Shown here: in pieces, positions 36,755-45,180 of the stretch
Layout of the letters: each line of letters starts with the position of its first letter
Position numbering within the stretch: position 1 is the stretch's first letter
DNA from: Rhodovulum kholense
GTDB taxonomy: Bacteria; Pseudomonadota; Alphaproteobacteria; Rhodobacterales; Rhodobacteraceae
DNA length: 64,000 nt
Direction: 5' to 3'
NCBI RefSeq assembly: GCF_003053725.1
Contig: NZ_QAYC01000001.1
Location: 1 to 64,000, forward strand
Program-made: the position numbers and the translations under genes
Notes under the pieces: model-generated
Told to the model about the DNA's origin: nothing
Databases searched by the model: none
What the model saw: the letters and a program-made list of their open reading frames with translations, nothing else

Positions 36755-37216
36755 ATGCGCGGACTGAAGAAGAGACGGCGGATACAGATCATCCTACTGG
36801 CCTTTGCGGCGCTGGTGCTTTCGACCGGGCTGATCGGCTATGCGATGCGCGACGGCATCAACTTCTTCCGCTCGCCGAGCCAGGTGACCGAGGCTCCGCC
36901 GCCGCCGACCGAGACCTTCCGCATCGGCGGTCTGGTCGAGGCGGGCAGCCTGAAACGCGGTCAGGGCGAGACCATTCGCTTCAACGTCACCGATGGCGGC
37001 GCCAGCGTGCCTGTGACCTATACCGGCGTGCTGCCCGACCTGTTCAAGGAAAACCAGGGCATGGTCGGCACCGGGCGGCTGGTCGACGGCGTCTTCGAAG
37101 CGCGAGAGATCCTCGCCAAGCATGATGAAAGCTACATGCCCAAGGAAGTGGTCGACGCGCTGAAGGAACAGGGCGTCTATCGTGACCCGTCCGTTGAGGG
37201 CGCGAACGGCAGCTGA
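36755..37216 (+). CDS. ccmE: Cytochrome c maturation haem chaperone CcmE
   Basis: 153 residues with a basic N-terminus, one membrane helix (about 10-32) and an OB-like periplasmic domain. The haem-binding motif LAKHDESYMP carries His123, to which haem attaches covalently, and Tyr127. It delivers haem to CcmF for c-type cytochrome assembly in the periplasm. It lies just after argC and is separated from ccmF by two lysis genes. Confidence 0.95.
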   Translation: MRGLKKRRRIQIILLAFAALVLSTGLIGYAMRDGINFFRSPSQVTEAPPPPTETFRIGGLVEAGSLKRGQGETIRFNVTDGGASVPVTYTGVLPDLFKENQGMVGTGRLVDGVFEAREILAKHDESYMPKEVVDALKEQGVYRDPSVEGANGS

Positions 37217-37245
37217 GCCTCACGCTAACCGCCTTCGATCCAAAT

Positions 37246-37273
37246 TCCCCCGGTTCCGACGCGAAGCGGGGGA
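37246..37273 (+). promoter_or_regulatory. Hairpin that sequesters the endolysin ribosome-binding site
   Basis: TCCCCCG (37246-37252) and CGGGGGA (37267-37273) form a 7-bp GC-rich stem with a 14-nt loop. The 3' arm is the Shine-Dalgarno of the endolysin gene (GGGGGAG, 8 nt before the ATG at 37283). If formed, it would limit translation of the lysis genes. Confidence 0.5.
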
Positions 37274-37282
37274 GAAGCTCTC

Positions 37283-37894
37283 ATGAAAACGGTGGAAGAC
37301 CTCGCGCGGGAAATCGTCCTGCGCGAAGGCGGCTTTGTGAACGATCCCGACGACCCGGGCGGTCCGACGAATCACGGGGTCACGCTGGACACGCTGCGCC
37401 GGCTGAGGCTCGACCTGACCGGAGACGGGCTGGTCGACATCGCGGATGTGCGCATGCTGAGTGCCGAGCAGGCGGTGGCGATCTATGTCGATCACTATTT
37501 CCGGCGGCCGAAACTCGACGCCCTTCCGGACCTGCTGCATCCTTCGGTCTTCGACATGTATGTCAACGCGGGCGCCAATGCGGTGCGGCTGTTGCAGCAA
37601 TTGCTGAACGACATGGGCCAGCCCTGCGGGATCGACGGCGTCGTCGGGCCCGAGACGGCGCGTGCCGCGAAGACGGCTGCGGAGGCGGCGCCGGACCATA
37701 TCGCCGACGCCTACGGCATCGCCCGGCGCAACTATTATTACGCCCTGGCCGACCGCCGCCCGGCGAGCCGCAGGTTCGCCTGCCGGCGAGATGGCGGCAA
37801 GGGCGGCTGGATCCTGCGGGCCGAGGAATTCATCTCGGCGCGCTATCATCTCAGCGACGACGAACATCGGGAAAGGACCGCGCGATGGGGATGA
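37283..37894 (+). CDS. GTA-type endolysin (glycoside hydrolase 108 family)
   Basis: 203 residues beginning with the GH108 muramidase block REGGFVNDPDDPGGPTNHGV. Glu15 is the expected catalytic acid. It is followed by a peptidoglycan-binding-like middle part (GIDGVVGPETARAA) and a Tyr-rich end. In Rhodobacter capsulatus, an endolysin of this kind and a three-helix holin release gene transfer agent particles, and the same pair appears here. No signal peptide is seen, so export would need the neighbouring holin. The last 10 nt overlap the holin gene. Confidence 0.9.
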   Translation: MKTVEDLAREIVLREGGFVNDPDDPGGPTNHGVTLDTLRRLRLDLTGDGLVDIADVRMLSAEQAVAIYVDHYFRRPKLDALPDLLHPSVFDMYVNAGANAVRLLQQLLNDMGQPCGIDGVVGPETARAAKTAAEAAPDHIADAYGIARRNYYYALADRRPASRRFACRRDGGKGGWILRAEEFISARYHLSDDEHRERTARWG

Positions 37895-38448
37895 TGAATG
37901 CAGCCCTCGGCATGCTCTTCTCGGGCGGGCCCAATGTGGTGCGCGAGGCGGCCGAGGTGTTCCGGGTCAATGCCGAGGCAGCTGACAAGCGCGATCTGGA
38001 ATTGCAGCGCGCCGTGCTGGAGGAATTCGCCCGTGAATTCGCCCAGCCGCGCCAGACGCTTTTCGATGCGCTGATCGACGGGGCGAACCGGCTGCCCCGG
38101 CCGCTGCTGGCGCTGGGCACGGTCGGGCTGGCGATTTCGGCGATGGTCGACCCGGTTTGGTTCGCCGCCCGGATGCAGGGAATGGCGCTGGTGCCCGAGC
38201 CGCTCTGGTGGCTGATGGGCGCGATCATCAGCTTCTACTTCGGGGCCCGGTATCAGGCCAAGGGGCAGGATTTTCAGCGTTCCATCGCCGAGACCATGGC
38301 GATGGCGCCGCAGGTGGCGCGCAACCTCCAGCATCTGCGCGACCTGTCCGAAGAGGCGGTCGCGATCCGCACCGCCCGGAGCGATTCCGACGCCGTGGCG
38401 GTCTCGCAGGGAGCCAATCCGGCGCTCGAGGCGTGGCGCGAGAGGTAA
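37885..38448 (+). CDS. GTA-type holin (three-helix holin for gene-transfer release)
   Basis: 187 residues with a charged helical first half and hydrophobic segments around LPRPLLALGTVGLAISAMV and PLWWLMGAIISFYFGARYQ. This organisation is typical of the 'holin of 3TMs for gene-transfer release' family. It overlaps the endolysin gene by 10 nt, indicating translational coupling. It should form membrane holes that let the endolysin reach the cell wall, giving lysis of a producing subpopulation. No capsid or terminase gene is in the window, so this is a detached lysis module. Confidence 0.88.
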   Translation: MGMMNAALGMLFSGGPNVVREAAEVFRVNAEAADKRDLELQRAVLEEFAREFAQPRQTLFDALIDGANRLPRPLLALGTVGLAISAMVDPVWFAARMQGMALVPEPLWWLMGAIISFYFGARYQAKGQDFQRSIAETMAMAPQVARNLQHLRDLSEEAVAIRTARSDSDAVAVSQGANPALEAWRER

Positions 38449-38568
38449 TCGAGAGCTGATCACGGGACGACTGCGCCCGGCGCGGCCGGGCTCACGATTG
38501 CGTAAACGTCTCGGCCCCGCGACGCGAAATCCATTGGCGCAGGGGCGCCGGGCGGGTATGAGAACGGC

Positions 38569-40548
38569 ATGGTTATCGAGCTCGGCCACTTCGCCCTCGC
38601 CCTCGCCTTCGCCATTGCCCTGGTGCAGGCGATCGTTCCCCTGATCGGTGCCCACAAGGGCTGGAGCGGCTGGATGGCCATGGCCGAACCGGCCGCCATG
38701 GCGCAGTTCCTGCTGACCGCCTTCAGCTTCGGGGTGCTGACCTACGCCTTCGTGGTCTCGGATTTCTCGCTGAGGGTCGTGGTCGAGAACTCGCACACGC
38801 TCAAGCCCATGCTTTACAAGGTGTCGGGCGTCTGGGGGAACCACGAGGGCTCGATGCTGCTCTGGGTGCTGATCGTGGCGCTTTACGGCGCGCTCGCGGC
38901 CTGGTTCGGGGGCGGGCTGCCACCGACCCTCAAGGCAAGGGTGCTGGCGGTGCAGGCGGCCATCGGCGCGGCCTTCTACGCCTTCATCCTGTTCACCTCG
39001 AACCCCTTCGACCGGCTGGCCGAGGCGCCCTTCGACGGGCAGGACCTGAACCCGCTGCTGCAGGATCCGGGGTTGGCCTTCCATCCGCCCTTCCTCTACC
39101 TCGGCTATGTCGGGCTTTCGATCTGCTTCTCCTTCGCGGTCGCGGCCCTGATCGAGGGCCGGGTCGATGCCGCCTGGGGGCGCTGGGTCAGGCCCTGGAC
39201 GCTCGCGGCCTGGATCTGCCTGACGGTCGGCATCGCGCTGGGGTCCTGGTGGGCCTATTACGAACTGGGCTGGGGCGGCTTCTGGTTCTGGGACCCGGTC
39301 GAGAACGCCTCGTTCATGCCCTGGCTGATCGCCGCCGCCCTGCTGCATTCGGCCATCGTCGTCGAAAAGCGCGAGGCGCTGAAAAGCTGGACGATCCTGC
39401 TGTCGATCATCGCCTTCGGCTTCTCGCTGGTCGGTGCCTTCATCACCCGGTCGGGCATCATCACGTCCGTGCATGCCTTCGCCAACGACCCCGAGCGGGG
39501 CGTCTTCCTGCTGATGATCCTGCTGGTTTTCATGGGCGGCGCGCTGACGCTGTTCTCGGTGCGGGCCAGCGCGATGCAGGCCAAGGGTGTGTTCGGGACG
39601 GTCAGCCGGGAATCGGCGCTGGTCTTCAACAACATCCTGCTGGCGGTCGCGGCGCTGGTGGTCTTCGTCGGCACGATCTGGCCGCTGGTGGCCGAGATGG
39701 CCTTCGACCGCAAGCTGTCGGTCGGCGCACCCTTCTTCAACATGGCCTTCACGCCCTTCATGGTGGTGCTGGCGATCCTGCTGCCGCTGGGCTCGATCCT
39801 GCCCTGGAAGCGGGCGCGACTTGCCCGCGCGGCAGGGCCGGTGCTGCCCGCGCTGGTGCTGGCAGTGGCGCTGGGGGCACTTGTCTGGGCGATGCAGACC
39901 GGACACAGCGCGCTTGGGCCCATCGGCGTGGCGCTGGGTGCCTGGTTGATCGCCGGGTCGGCGGTCGACCTCTGGCTGCGGGCCGGACGTGCGGGGACGG
40001 CGGCGCGGCTTGGCCGGCTGACGCGGCTGCCGCGCGCCGACTGGGGCAAGGCGGTCGCGCATGCCGGGCTCGGTATCACCATGATCGGCATTTCCGCGAT
40101 GCTGGCCTGGAACCAGGAAGACATTCGCGTGGCCCAGATCGGCGAGCGCTATGACCTGGGCGGCTACGGCTTCCAGCTGGACCGGGTGCAGAAGCTGGAA
40201 GGCCCGAACTACATCTCGACCACCGCCACCATGAGCGTCTGGCGCGGCGACAAGCAGATCGCAGAAATGCATCCCGAAAAGCGGGTCTACCCGGTCGCGG
40301 GCATGCCCACGACCGAGGCGGCCATCGACGGCGGGTTTCTGCGCGATCTTTATGTCGCCATCGGCGATCCGCAGCAGGACGGCGGCTGGGCGGTGCGCAC
40401 CTATATCAAGCCCTTCGCCAACTGGATCTGGATGGGGGCCATCGTGATGGCGCTGGGCGGGCTTCTCAGCCTTTCCGATCGCCGGGTCCGCGTCGCCGCC
40501 GGGGCGCGCAAGGATCGCGGCCCCGTGCTGCCCCAGCCCGCCGAATGA
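38569..40548 (+). CDS. ccmF: Haem lyase CcmF
   Basis: 659 residues, with many membrane helices and the haem-handling WWD-type domain WGGFWFWDPVENASFMPWL (about 238-256). Periplasmic conserved His regions around VVENSH and NHEGSMLLW support the family. CcmF with CcmH and CcmI ligates haem from CcmE to apocytochrome c. It overlaps ccmH by 4 nt. The lysis cassette sits directly upstream in place of a direct link to ccmE. Confidence 0.96.
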   Translation: MVIELGHFALALAFAIALVQAIVPLIGAHKGWSGWMAMAEPAAMAQFLLTAFSFGVLTYAFVVSDFSLRVVVENSHTLKPMLYKVSGVWGNHEGSMLLWVLIVALYGALAAWFGGGLPPTLKARVLAVQAAIGAAFYAFILFTSNPFDRLAEAPFDGQDLNPLLQDPGLAFHPPFLYLGYVGLSICFSFAVAALIEGRVDAAWGRWVRPWTLAAWICLTVGIALGSWWAYYELGWGGFWFWDPVENASFMPWLIAAALLHSAIVVEKREALKSWTILLSIIAFGFSLVGAFITRSGIITSVHAFANDPERGVFLLMILLVFMGGALTLFSVRASAMQAKGVFGTVSRESALVFNNILLAVAALVVFVGTIWPLVAEMAFDRKLSVGAPFFNMAFTPFMVVLAILLPLGSILPWKRARLARAAGPVLPALVLAVALGALVWAMQTGHSALGPIGVALGAWLIAGSAVDLWLRAGRAGTAARLGRLTRLPRADWGKAVAHAGLGITMIGISAMLAWNQEDIRVAQIGERYDLGGYGFQLDRVQKLEGPNYISTTATMSVWRGDKQIAEMHPEKRVYPVAGMPTTEAAIDGGFLRDLYVAIGDPQQDGGWAVRTYIKPFANWIWMGAIVMALGGLLSLSDRRVRVAAGARKDRGPVLPQPAE

Positions 40549-41036
40549 GGATGCCGATGCCCCGTCCCGCGCTGATCTCTGCCCTTCTGCTGGCCCTGAG
40601 CCTGACCCCGTTGCTAAGCGGGCCGCTGAAGGCGGTCGAACCGAACGAGATGCTGGCCGACCCGGCCGAAGAGGCCCGCGCCCGCGATATCTCGAAGGGC
40701 ATCCGCTGTCTCGTCTGCCGCAACGAAAGCATCGACGATTCCAACGCCGATCTGGCGCGCGACCTTCGGATCCTGGTGCGCGAGCGGATCGCGGCGGGCG
40801 ACAGCGATGCCGAGGTCGTCGACTATCTGGTCGACCGCTATGGCGAATACGTCCTGCTGAAACCCACCGCCACCGGCTCGAACCTCGTGCTGTACATCGC
40901 CGGGCCGCTGATGCTGGTACTGGGGCTGGGCGCGGCCGTTTTCTACATTCGCGGACGCCGGGCCGGGCGCGATGCGGGCTCGGAGGCGCTGAGCCCCGAG
41001 GAAGAGGCGCGGCTGAAAGAGGTCCTCGGCAAGTGA
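40545..41036 (+). CDS. ccmH: Cytochrome c maturation protein CcmH (CcmL/CycL type)
   Basis: 163 residues with a signal-like N-terminus, a periplasmic thiol motif RCLVCRN (Cys55, Cys58) and a C-terminal membrane helix (about 110-130). It reduces apocytochrome c thiols before haem attachment. The ATG overlaps the ccmF stop (ATGA). It is the short form without the TPR domain, which implies a separate CcmI gene elsewhere. Confidence 0.94.
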   Translation: MRMPMPRPALISALLLALSLTPLLSGPLKAVEPNEMLADPAEEARARDISKGIRCLVCRNESIDDSNADLARDLRILVRERIAAGDSDAEVVDYLVDRYGEYVLLKPTATGSNLVLYIAGPLMLVLGLGAAVFYIRGRRAGRDAGSEALSPEEEARLKEVLGK

Positions 41037-41117
41037 GGCGCTGACCTCGCGTCTCCCTTTTCCCCGGGCGCGCTGCCGCTAGTCTGACCGGAGACCGGGC
41101 AAGGGGAGGATGCTGCC

Positions 41118-41897
41118 GTGACGGATTACAAGACCATCGGATTTGACTGCACGAACGGGCTGGCGGTGGTGACGCTGAACCGGCCCGAGGTGATGAATGC
41201 GCTCAGCGCGCAGATGCGGGCCGAGATCACCCATGCGATGCGCTCGGCGGGGCAGGCGGCCCGCGTCGTGGTGCTGACCGGCGCGGGCCGGGCCTTCTGT
41301 TCCGGCCAGGACCTGGGCGACGGTGCCAACATCGCCAATATCGACATCGAGCGCACGCTGCGGGACGAATACGAACCGATGCTGAACGCCATCATCGACT
41401 GTCCGGTGCCGGTGATCGCGGCGGTCAATGGCGCCGCCGCCGGGGCCGGGGCCAATCTGGCGCTGGCCGCCGATGTGGTCATCGCCTCCGAGGCTGCGGT
41501 TTTCGTGCAGGCCTTTACCCGCATCGGGCTGATCCCCGATGCGGGCGGCACCTACTGGTTGCCCCGGCAGGTGGGCTTTGCCCGCGCGATGGGGGCGGCC
41601 CTTTTCGCCGAACCCGTCCCGGCGCGTCAGGCGGCCGAGTGGGGCATGATCTGGGAGGCCGTGCCCGAGGACGGGTTCGAGGCCCACTGGCGCGCCCGGG
41701 CGGCGCAGCTGGCCTCGGGGCCGACCGTGGCTTACGCCAATCTCAAGACCGCGCTGCGGCGCTCGGTCTCGAACGATTTCGAGACCCAGCTGTCGCTGGA
41801 GGCCGAACTGCAGGGCCGCTGCGGTGCCTCGCGCGACTTCAAGGAGGGCGTGCTGGCCTTTCTCGAAAAGCGCAAGGCCCGGTTCGAGGGCTGCTGA
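41118..41897 (+). CDS. Enoyl-CoA hydratase/isomerase family protein (PaaG-like)
   Basis: 259 residues of the crotonase fold: GRAFCSGQDLGD (oxyanion block, about 57-68), AAVNGAAAGAGANLALAADVV (about 100-120) and FTRIGLIPDAGGTYWLPR (about 134-151). The IGLIPDAGGTYWLPR segment resembles PaaG-type ring-opening isomerases of phenylacetate breakdown, but other paa genes are not present, so a generic hydratase/isomerase role remains possible. The GTG start at 41118 is well placed after GGGGAGG. It lies 81 nt after ccmH. Confidence 0.85.
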   Translation: MTDYKTIGFDCTNGLAVVTLNRPEVMNALSAQMRAEITHAMRSAGQAARVVVLTGAGRAFCSGQDLGDGANIANIDIERTLRDEYEPMLNAIIDCPVPVIAAVNGAAAGAGANLALAADVVIASEAAVFVQAFTRIGLIPDAGGTYWLPRQVGFARAMGAALFAEPVPARQAAEWGMIWEAVPEDGFEAHWRARAAQLASGPTVAYANLKTALRRSVSNDFETQLSLEAELQGRCGASRDFKEGVLAFLEKRKARFEGC

Positions 41898-42013
41898 GAC
41901 GGGGGTGATCGGCCGGTCCTTGCCGAGGCGAGGCCCGGCTCCGTGCGGCGATGGAACGGGACGGGCAAGCCGTGCGTTGGGCAAGGCAAATGACCCAAGG
42001 GAAAGGATCCGCC

Positions 42014-42202
42014 ATGACCCGTCTTCATACGATCACCGCCGCTTCGCTTCTTGGCGCCGCCTTGCTGGCGGGGTGCGGCGAAAGCTACGGCGAACGCGCA
42101 CTGACCGGCGGCGTGCTGGGCGCGGGCGTTGGTGCAGCGACCGGCAACGATGTGGGGACCAGTGCCGCGATTGGGGCCGGTGCGGGTATCCTGACCAAGT
42201 AA
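42014..42202 (+). CDS. Small glycine-rich lipoprotein
   Basis: 62 residues with a lipoprotein signal (LLGAALLAGCGES, lipobox Cys near residue 21) and a Gly/Ala-rich tail (GGVLGAGVGAATG) resembling a glycine zipper, as in small outer-membrane-associated lipoproteins. ATG at 42014 is preceded by AAAGGA. Function is unknown; glycine zippers often promote membrane association or oligomerisation. Located alone between the hydratase and the convergent gltA. Confidence 0.82.
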   Translation: MTRLHTITAASLLGAALLAGCGESYGERALTGGVLGAGVGAATGNDVGTSAAIGAGAGILTK

Positions 42203-42250
42203 CCGGACCCTGCCGGGCGTCCGGCGCCCCGAGATGAACCCGAAATGAAA

Positions 42251-42280
42251 CGGACCCGCAGGCATCGGCCTGCGGGTCCG
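42251..42280. terminator. Bidirectional terminator between lipoprotein gene and gltA
   Basis: CGGACCCGCAGGC (42251-42263) and GCCTGCGGGTCCG (42268-42280) form a perfect 13-bp stem with a 4-nt loop. It is 48 nt past the lipoprotein stop and 24 nt past the gltA stop on the other strand, so it can serve both convergent genes. Confidence 0.8.
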
Positions 42281-42304
42281 GTGTTTCGGTGACGGCCGGG
42301 GCGA

Positions 42305-43603
42305 TCAGCGCCGGTCTTCGACATCCACGTAGTCGCGGCGGGTGGCGCCGGTATAAAGCTGGCGCGGACGGCCGATCTTCATCGCCGGATCGCCGATCAT
42401 TTCCTTCCACTGGGAAATCCAGCCGACGGTGCGGCTGACCGCGAAGATCGGCGTGAACATCGAGGTCGGGAAGCCCATCGCGTCGAGAATGATGCCCGAA
42501 TAGAAATCGACGTTCGGGTAGAGTTTCTTCGAGACGAAATACTCGTCCTCCAGCGCGATCTTCTCAAGCTCCATCGCGACTTTCAGGGTCTCGTTGTTCT
42601 CGATGCCCAGAAGCTCCAGCACCTCGTCGGCGGATTGCTTCATCACTTTTGCGCGCGGGTCGAAATTCTTGTAGACCCTGTGGCCGAAGCCCATCAGGCG
42701 GAACGGATCGTTCTTGTCCTTGGCGCGGGCGATGAATTCCGGGATCCGGTCGACGGTGCCGATCTCGCGCAGCATCTCCAGACAGGCCTGGTTGGCGCCG
42801 CCATGGGCCGGGCCCCAGAGGCAGGCGATGCCGGCCGCAATGCAGGCGAACGGGTTCGCGCCCGACGACGAGGCCAGACGCACCGTCGAGGTCGAGGCGT
42901 TCTGTTCGTGGTCGGCGTGCAGCGTCAGGATCCGGTCCATCGCGCGGGTCAGGATCGGGTCGACCTCATATTCCTCGCAGGGCACCGCAAAGCACATGCG
43001 CAGGAAGTTCGAGGCATAGTCCAGATCGTTGCGCGGATAGATGAAGGGCTGGCCGATCGAATACTTGTAGGCCATCGCGGCGATCGTCGGGACCTTGGCG
43101 ATCAGCCGGATCGAGGCGACCTCGCGCTGCCAGGGGTCCGAGATGTCGGTCGAGTCGTGGTAGAAGGCCGACATGGCGCCGACCACGGCCACCATGACCG
43201 CCATCGGATGCGCGTCGCGGCGGAACCCGGTGAAGAAGCGGTGCATCTGTTCATGCACCATGGTGTGGCGGGTCACGCGGTTCTCGAAGTCTTCCAGCTG
43301 GGCGGCGGTGGGCAGTTCGCCGTACAGCAGCAGGAAGCAGACCTCGAGAAAGTGGGATTTCTCGGCAAGCTGGTCGATGGGATAGCCGCGATGCAGCAGC
43401 TCGCCCTTGTCTCCGTCGATGAAGGTGATCGAGCTTTCGCAGGACGAGGTCGAGGTGAAGCCCGGATCGTGGGTAAAGATCCCCATCTGGCCGTAGAGCT
43501 TGCGGATATCGACGACGTCCGGCCCGGCCGTCGGGCTCAGCACCGGCAGCTCGACCGATGTGTCACCCAGAGTCAGCGTTGCGGATTTCTTGCTGTCAGC
43601 CAT
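42305..43603 (-). CDS. gltA: Citrate synthase
   Basis: 432 residues of type II (hexameric-type) citrate synthase: [19 protein letters not shown] near the N-terminus, [16 protein letters not shown] carrying the first catalytic His, [15 protein letters not shown] carrying the second, and the catalytic Asp in the VDFYSGI region. It condenses acetyl-CoA and oxaloacetate. It uses AGAGGGAC ahead of the ATG at 43603. The gltX gene lies upstream on the same strand, 87 nt away. Confidence 0.97.
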   Translation of the reverse strand: MADSKKSATLTLGDTSVELPVLSPTAGPDVVDIRKLYGQMGIFTHDPGFTSTSSCESSITFIDGDKGELLHRGYPIDQLAEKSHFLEVCFLLLYGELPTAAQLEDFENRVTRHTMVHEQMHRFFTGFRRDAHPMAVMVAVVGAMSAFYHDSTDISDPWQREVASIRLIAKVPTIAAMAYKYSIGQPFIYPRNDLDYASNFLRMCFAVPCEEYEVDPILTRAMDRILTLHADHEQNASTSTVRLASSSGANPFACIAAGIACLWGPAHGGANQACLEMLREIGTVDRIPEFIARAKDKNDPFRLMGFGHRVYKNFDPRAKVMKQSADEVLELLGIENNETLKVAMELEKIALEDEYFVSKKLYPNVDFYSGIILDAMGFPTSMFTPIFAVSRTVGWISQWKEMIGDPAMKIGRPRQLYTGATRRDYVDVEDRR

Positions 43604-43690
43604 GAAAGTCCCTCTTCTTGAGATACCGGGCCGCGCTCCCTGATCGCGGCTCCGGACGGTGGCGTGCAGGGGGCTTTCGGCGGCGGTGCC

Positions 43691-45103
43691 TCAGCCCTGG
43701 GTGTCAGCCAGCCGGGCGAGCGTCTCGTCCCGGCCGATGACAAGCATCATGTCAAAGACGCTGGGCGTAACCGTCCGCCCGGCAAGTGCGGCGCGCAGGG
43801 GCGGGGCCAGTTTCCCGAGGGTCAGCCCATGGGCCTCTGCCACCCCGGTCACGGCCGCCTCAAGGGCGTCACGCGTCCAGCTAGCATTTTGCAGATGCGG
43901 CGTCAATTCTCCCAGTATACCACGGGATACATCATCCAGCGATTTTGCTGCTTTCTGATCCGGCTCGAAGGGACGCTCTCCCAGAACGAAATACGCCTTT
44001 TCAACGAGTTGGGGGAAGGTCTTCGCGGATTGCTTGAGGAAGGGCAGGGCGCGCGCCAGACCGGCTATCTGTTCTTCCGTCAGGGACGGTCCGTCAGTTG
44101 CGGCCAGAAAAGCCTGAACTTCGCGCAGCAGCGCGGCATCCTCCGCCGCCGCGATATGCTGACCCGAGAGGTTTTCAAGCTTCTTGAAGTCGAGCCGCGC
44201 GGGAGAGCGGCCGATTCCTTCAAGGCTGAACCATTCCTTGGCCTGGGCGTCGTCGAAGAACTCGTCATCCCCGTGCGACCAGCCGAGCCGGGCCAGATAG
44301 TTGCGCATCGCGGCCGCCGGATAGCCCATCGCCTGGTATTCCTCGACCCCCAGCGCGCCGTGTCGCTTCGACAGCTTCTTGCCATCGGGCCCGTGGATCA
44401 GCGGGATATGCGCCCAGACCGGCACCGGCCAGCCCATGGCGTGATAGATCTGCATCTGCCGGGCCGCGTTGTTGAGGTGATCGTCGCCCCGGATCACATG
44501 GGTCACGCCCATGTCGTGATCGTCGACCACCACCGCCAGCATGTAGGTGGGCGTGCCGTCCGAGCGCAGCATCACCATGTCGTCAAGCTGGTCGTTGCCG
44601 ATCTTCACGTCGCCCTGCACCTTGTCCGCGATCACCGTCGCGCCCTCGCGTGGGGCCTTCAGCCGGATCACATAGGGCGCGTCAGGATGGGTCGCCGGAT
44701 CGGCGTCGCGCCAGGGGCTCTGGAAAAGCGTCGAGCGGCCCTCGGCGCGCGCCGCCTCGCGAAAGGCCTCGATCTCGGCCTGCGTTGCGAAGCACTTGTA
44801 GGCGGTGCCGTTGTCCAGCATCGCGCGGGCCACCTCGGCATGGCGGGGCGCACGTTCGAACTGGCTGATGGCCTCGCCGTCCCAGTCGAGCCCCAGCCAG
44901 GTCAGCCCCTTCAGGATCGCGGCCGTCGCCTCGGGGGTCGAGCGGGCGCGGTCGGTATCCTCGATCCGCAGCAGGAAGCGACCGCCCCGGCCGCGCGCGA
45001 AAAGCCAGTTGAACAGCGCCGTGCGCGCGCCGCCGATATGCAGGTACCCGGTCGGCGAGGGCGCGAAACGGGTAACGACAGGGCCGTCCGACATGTCGGT
45101 CAT
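43691..45103 (-). CDS. gltX: Glutamyl-tRNA synthetase
   Basis: 470 residues from the chosen start. The class I HIGH-type motif is [16 protein letters not shown] and the KMSKS equivalent is [11 protein letters not shown]. Charging of tRNA-Glu is the function. The ATG at 45103 is preceded by an AAGG run at usable spacing; a longer reading from 45127 adds MVNKRLRL, which is not typical. Cysteine-poor middle domain and length are normal for the bacterial enzyme. It is divergent from comEC. Confidence 0.94.
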   Translation of the reverse strand: MTDMSDGPVVTRFAPSPTGYLHIGGARTALFNWLFARGRGGRFLLRIEDTDRARSTPEATAAILKGLTWLGLDWDGEAISQFERAPRHAEVARAMLDNGTAYKCFATQAEIEAFREAARAEGRSTLFQSPWRDADPATHPDAPYVIRLKAPREGATVIADKVQGDVKIGNDQLDDMVMLRSDGTPTYMLAVVVDDHDMGVTHVIRGDDHLNNAARQMQIYHAMGWPVPVWAHIPLIHGPDGKKLSKRHGALGVEEYQAMGYPAAAMRNYLARLGWSHGDDEFFDDAQAKEWFSLEGIGRSPARLDFKKLENLSGQHIAAAEDAALLREVQAFLAATDGPSLTEEQIAGLARALPFLKQSAKTFPQLVEKAYFVLGERPFEPDQKAAKSLDDVSRGILGELTPHLQNASWTRDALEAAVTGVAEAHGLTLGKLAPPLRAALAGRTVTPSVFDMMLVIGRDETLARLADTQG

Positions 45104-45180
45104 GAGCCTTAACCTTTTATTCACCATGGTGGAGATAGCGTCCCTGTCTGTCTAGGAGATCGCTGCGGAGAGGACAAGCG

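Noticed and set aside
37846-40272. 808-codon minus-strand frame opposite the holin and ccmF
   Set aside because: Gln/Arg/His-rich translation typical of antisense reading; the plus-strand genes have clear motifs.
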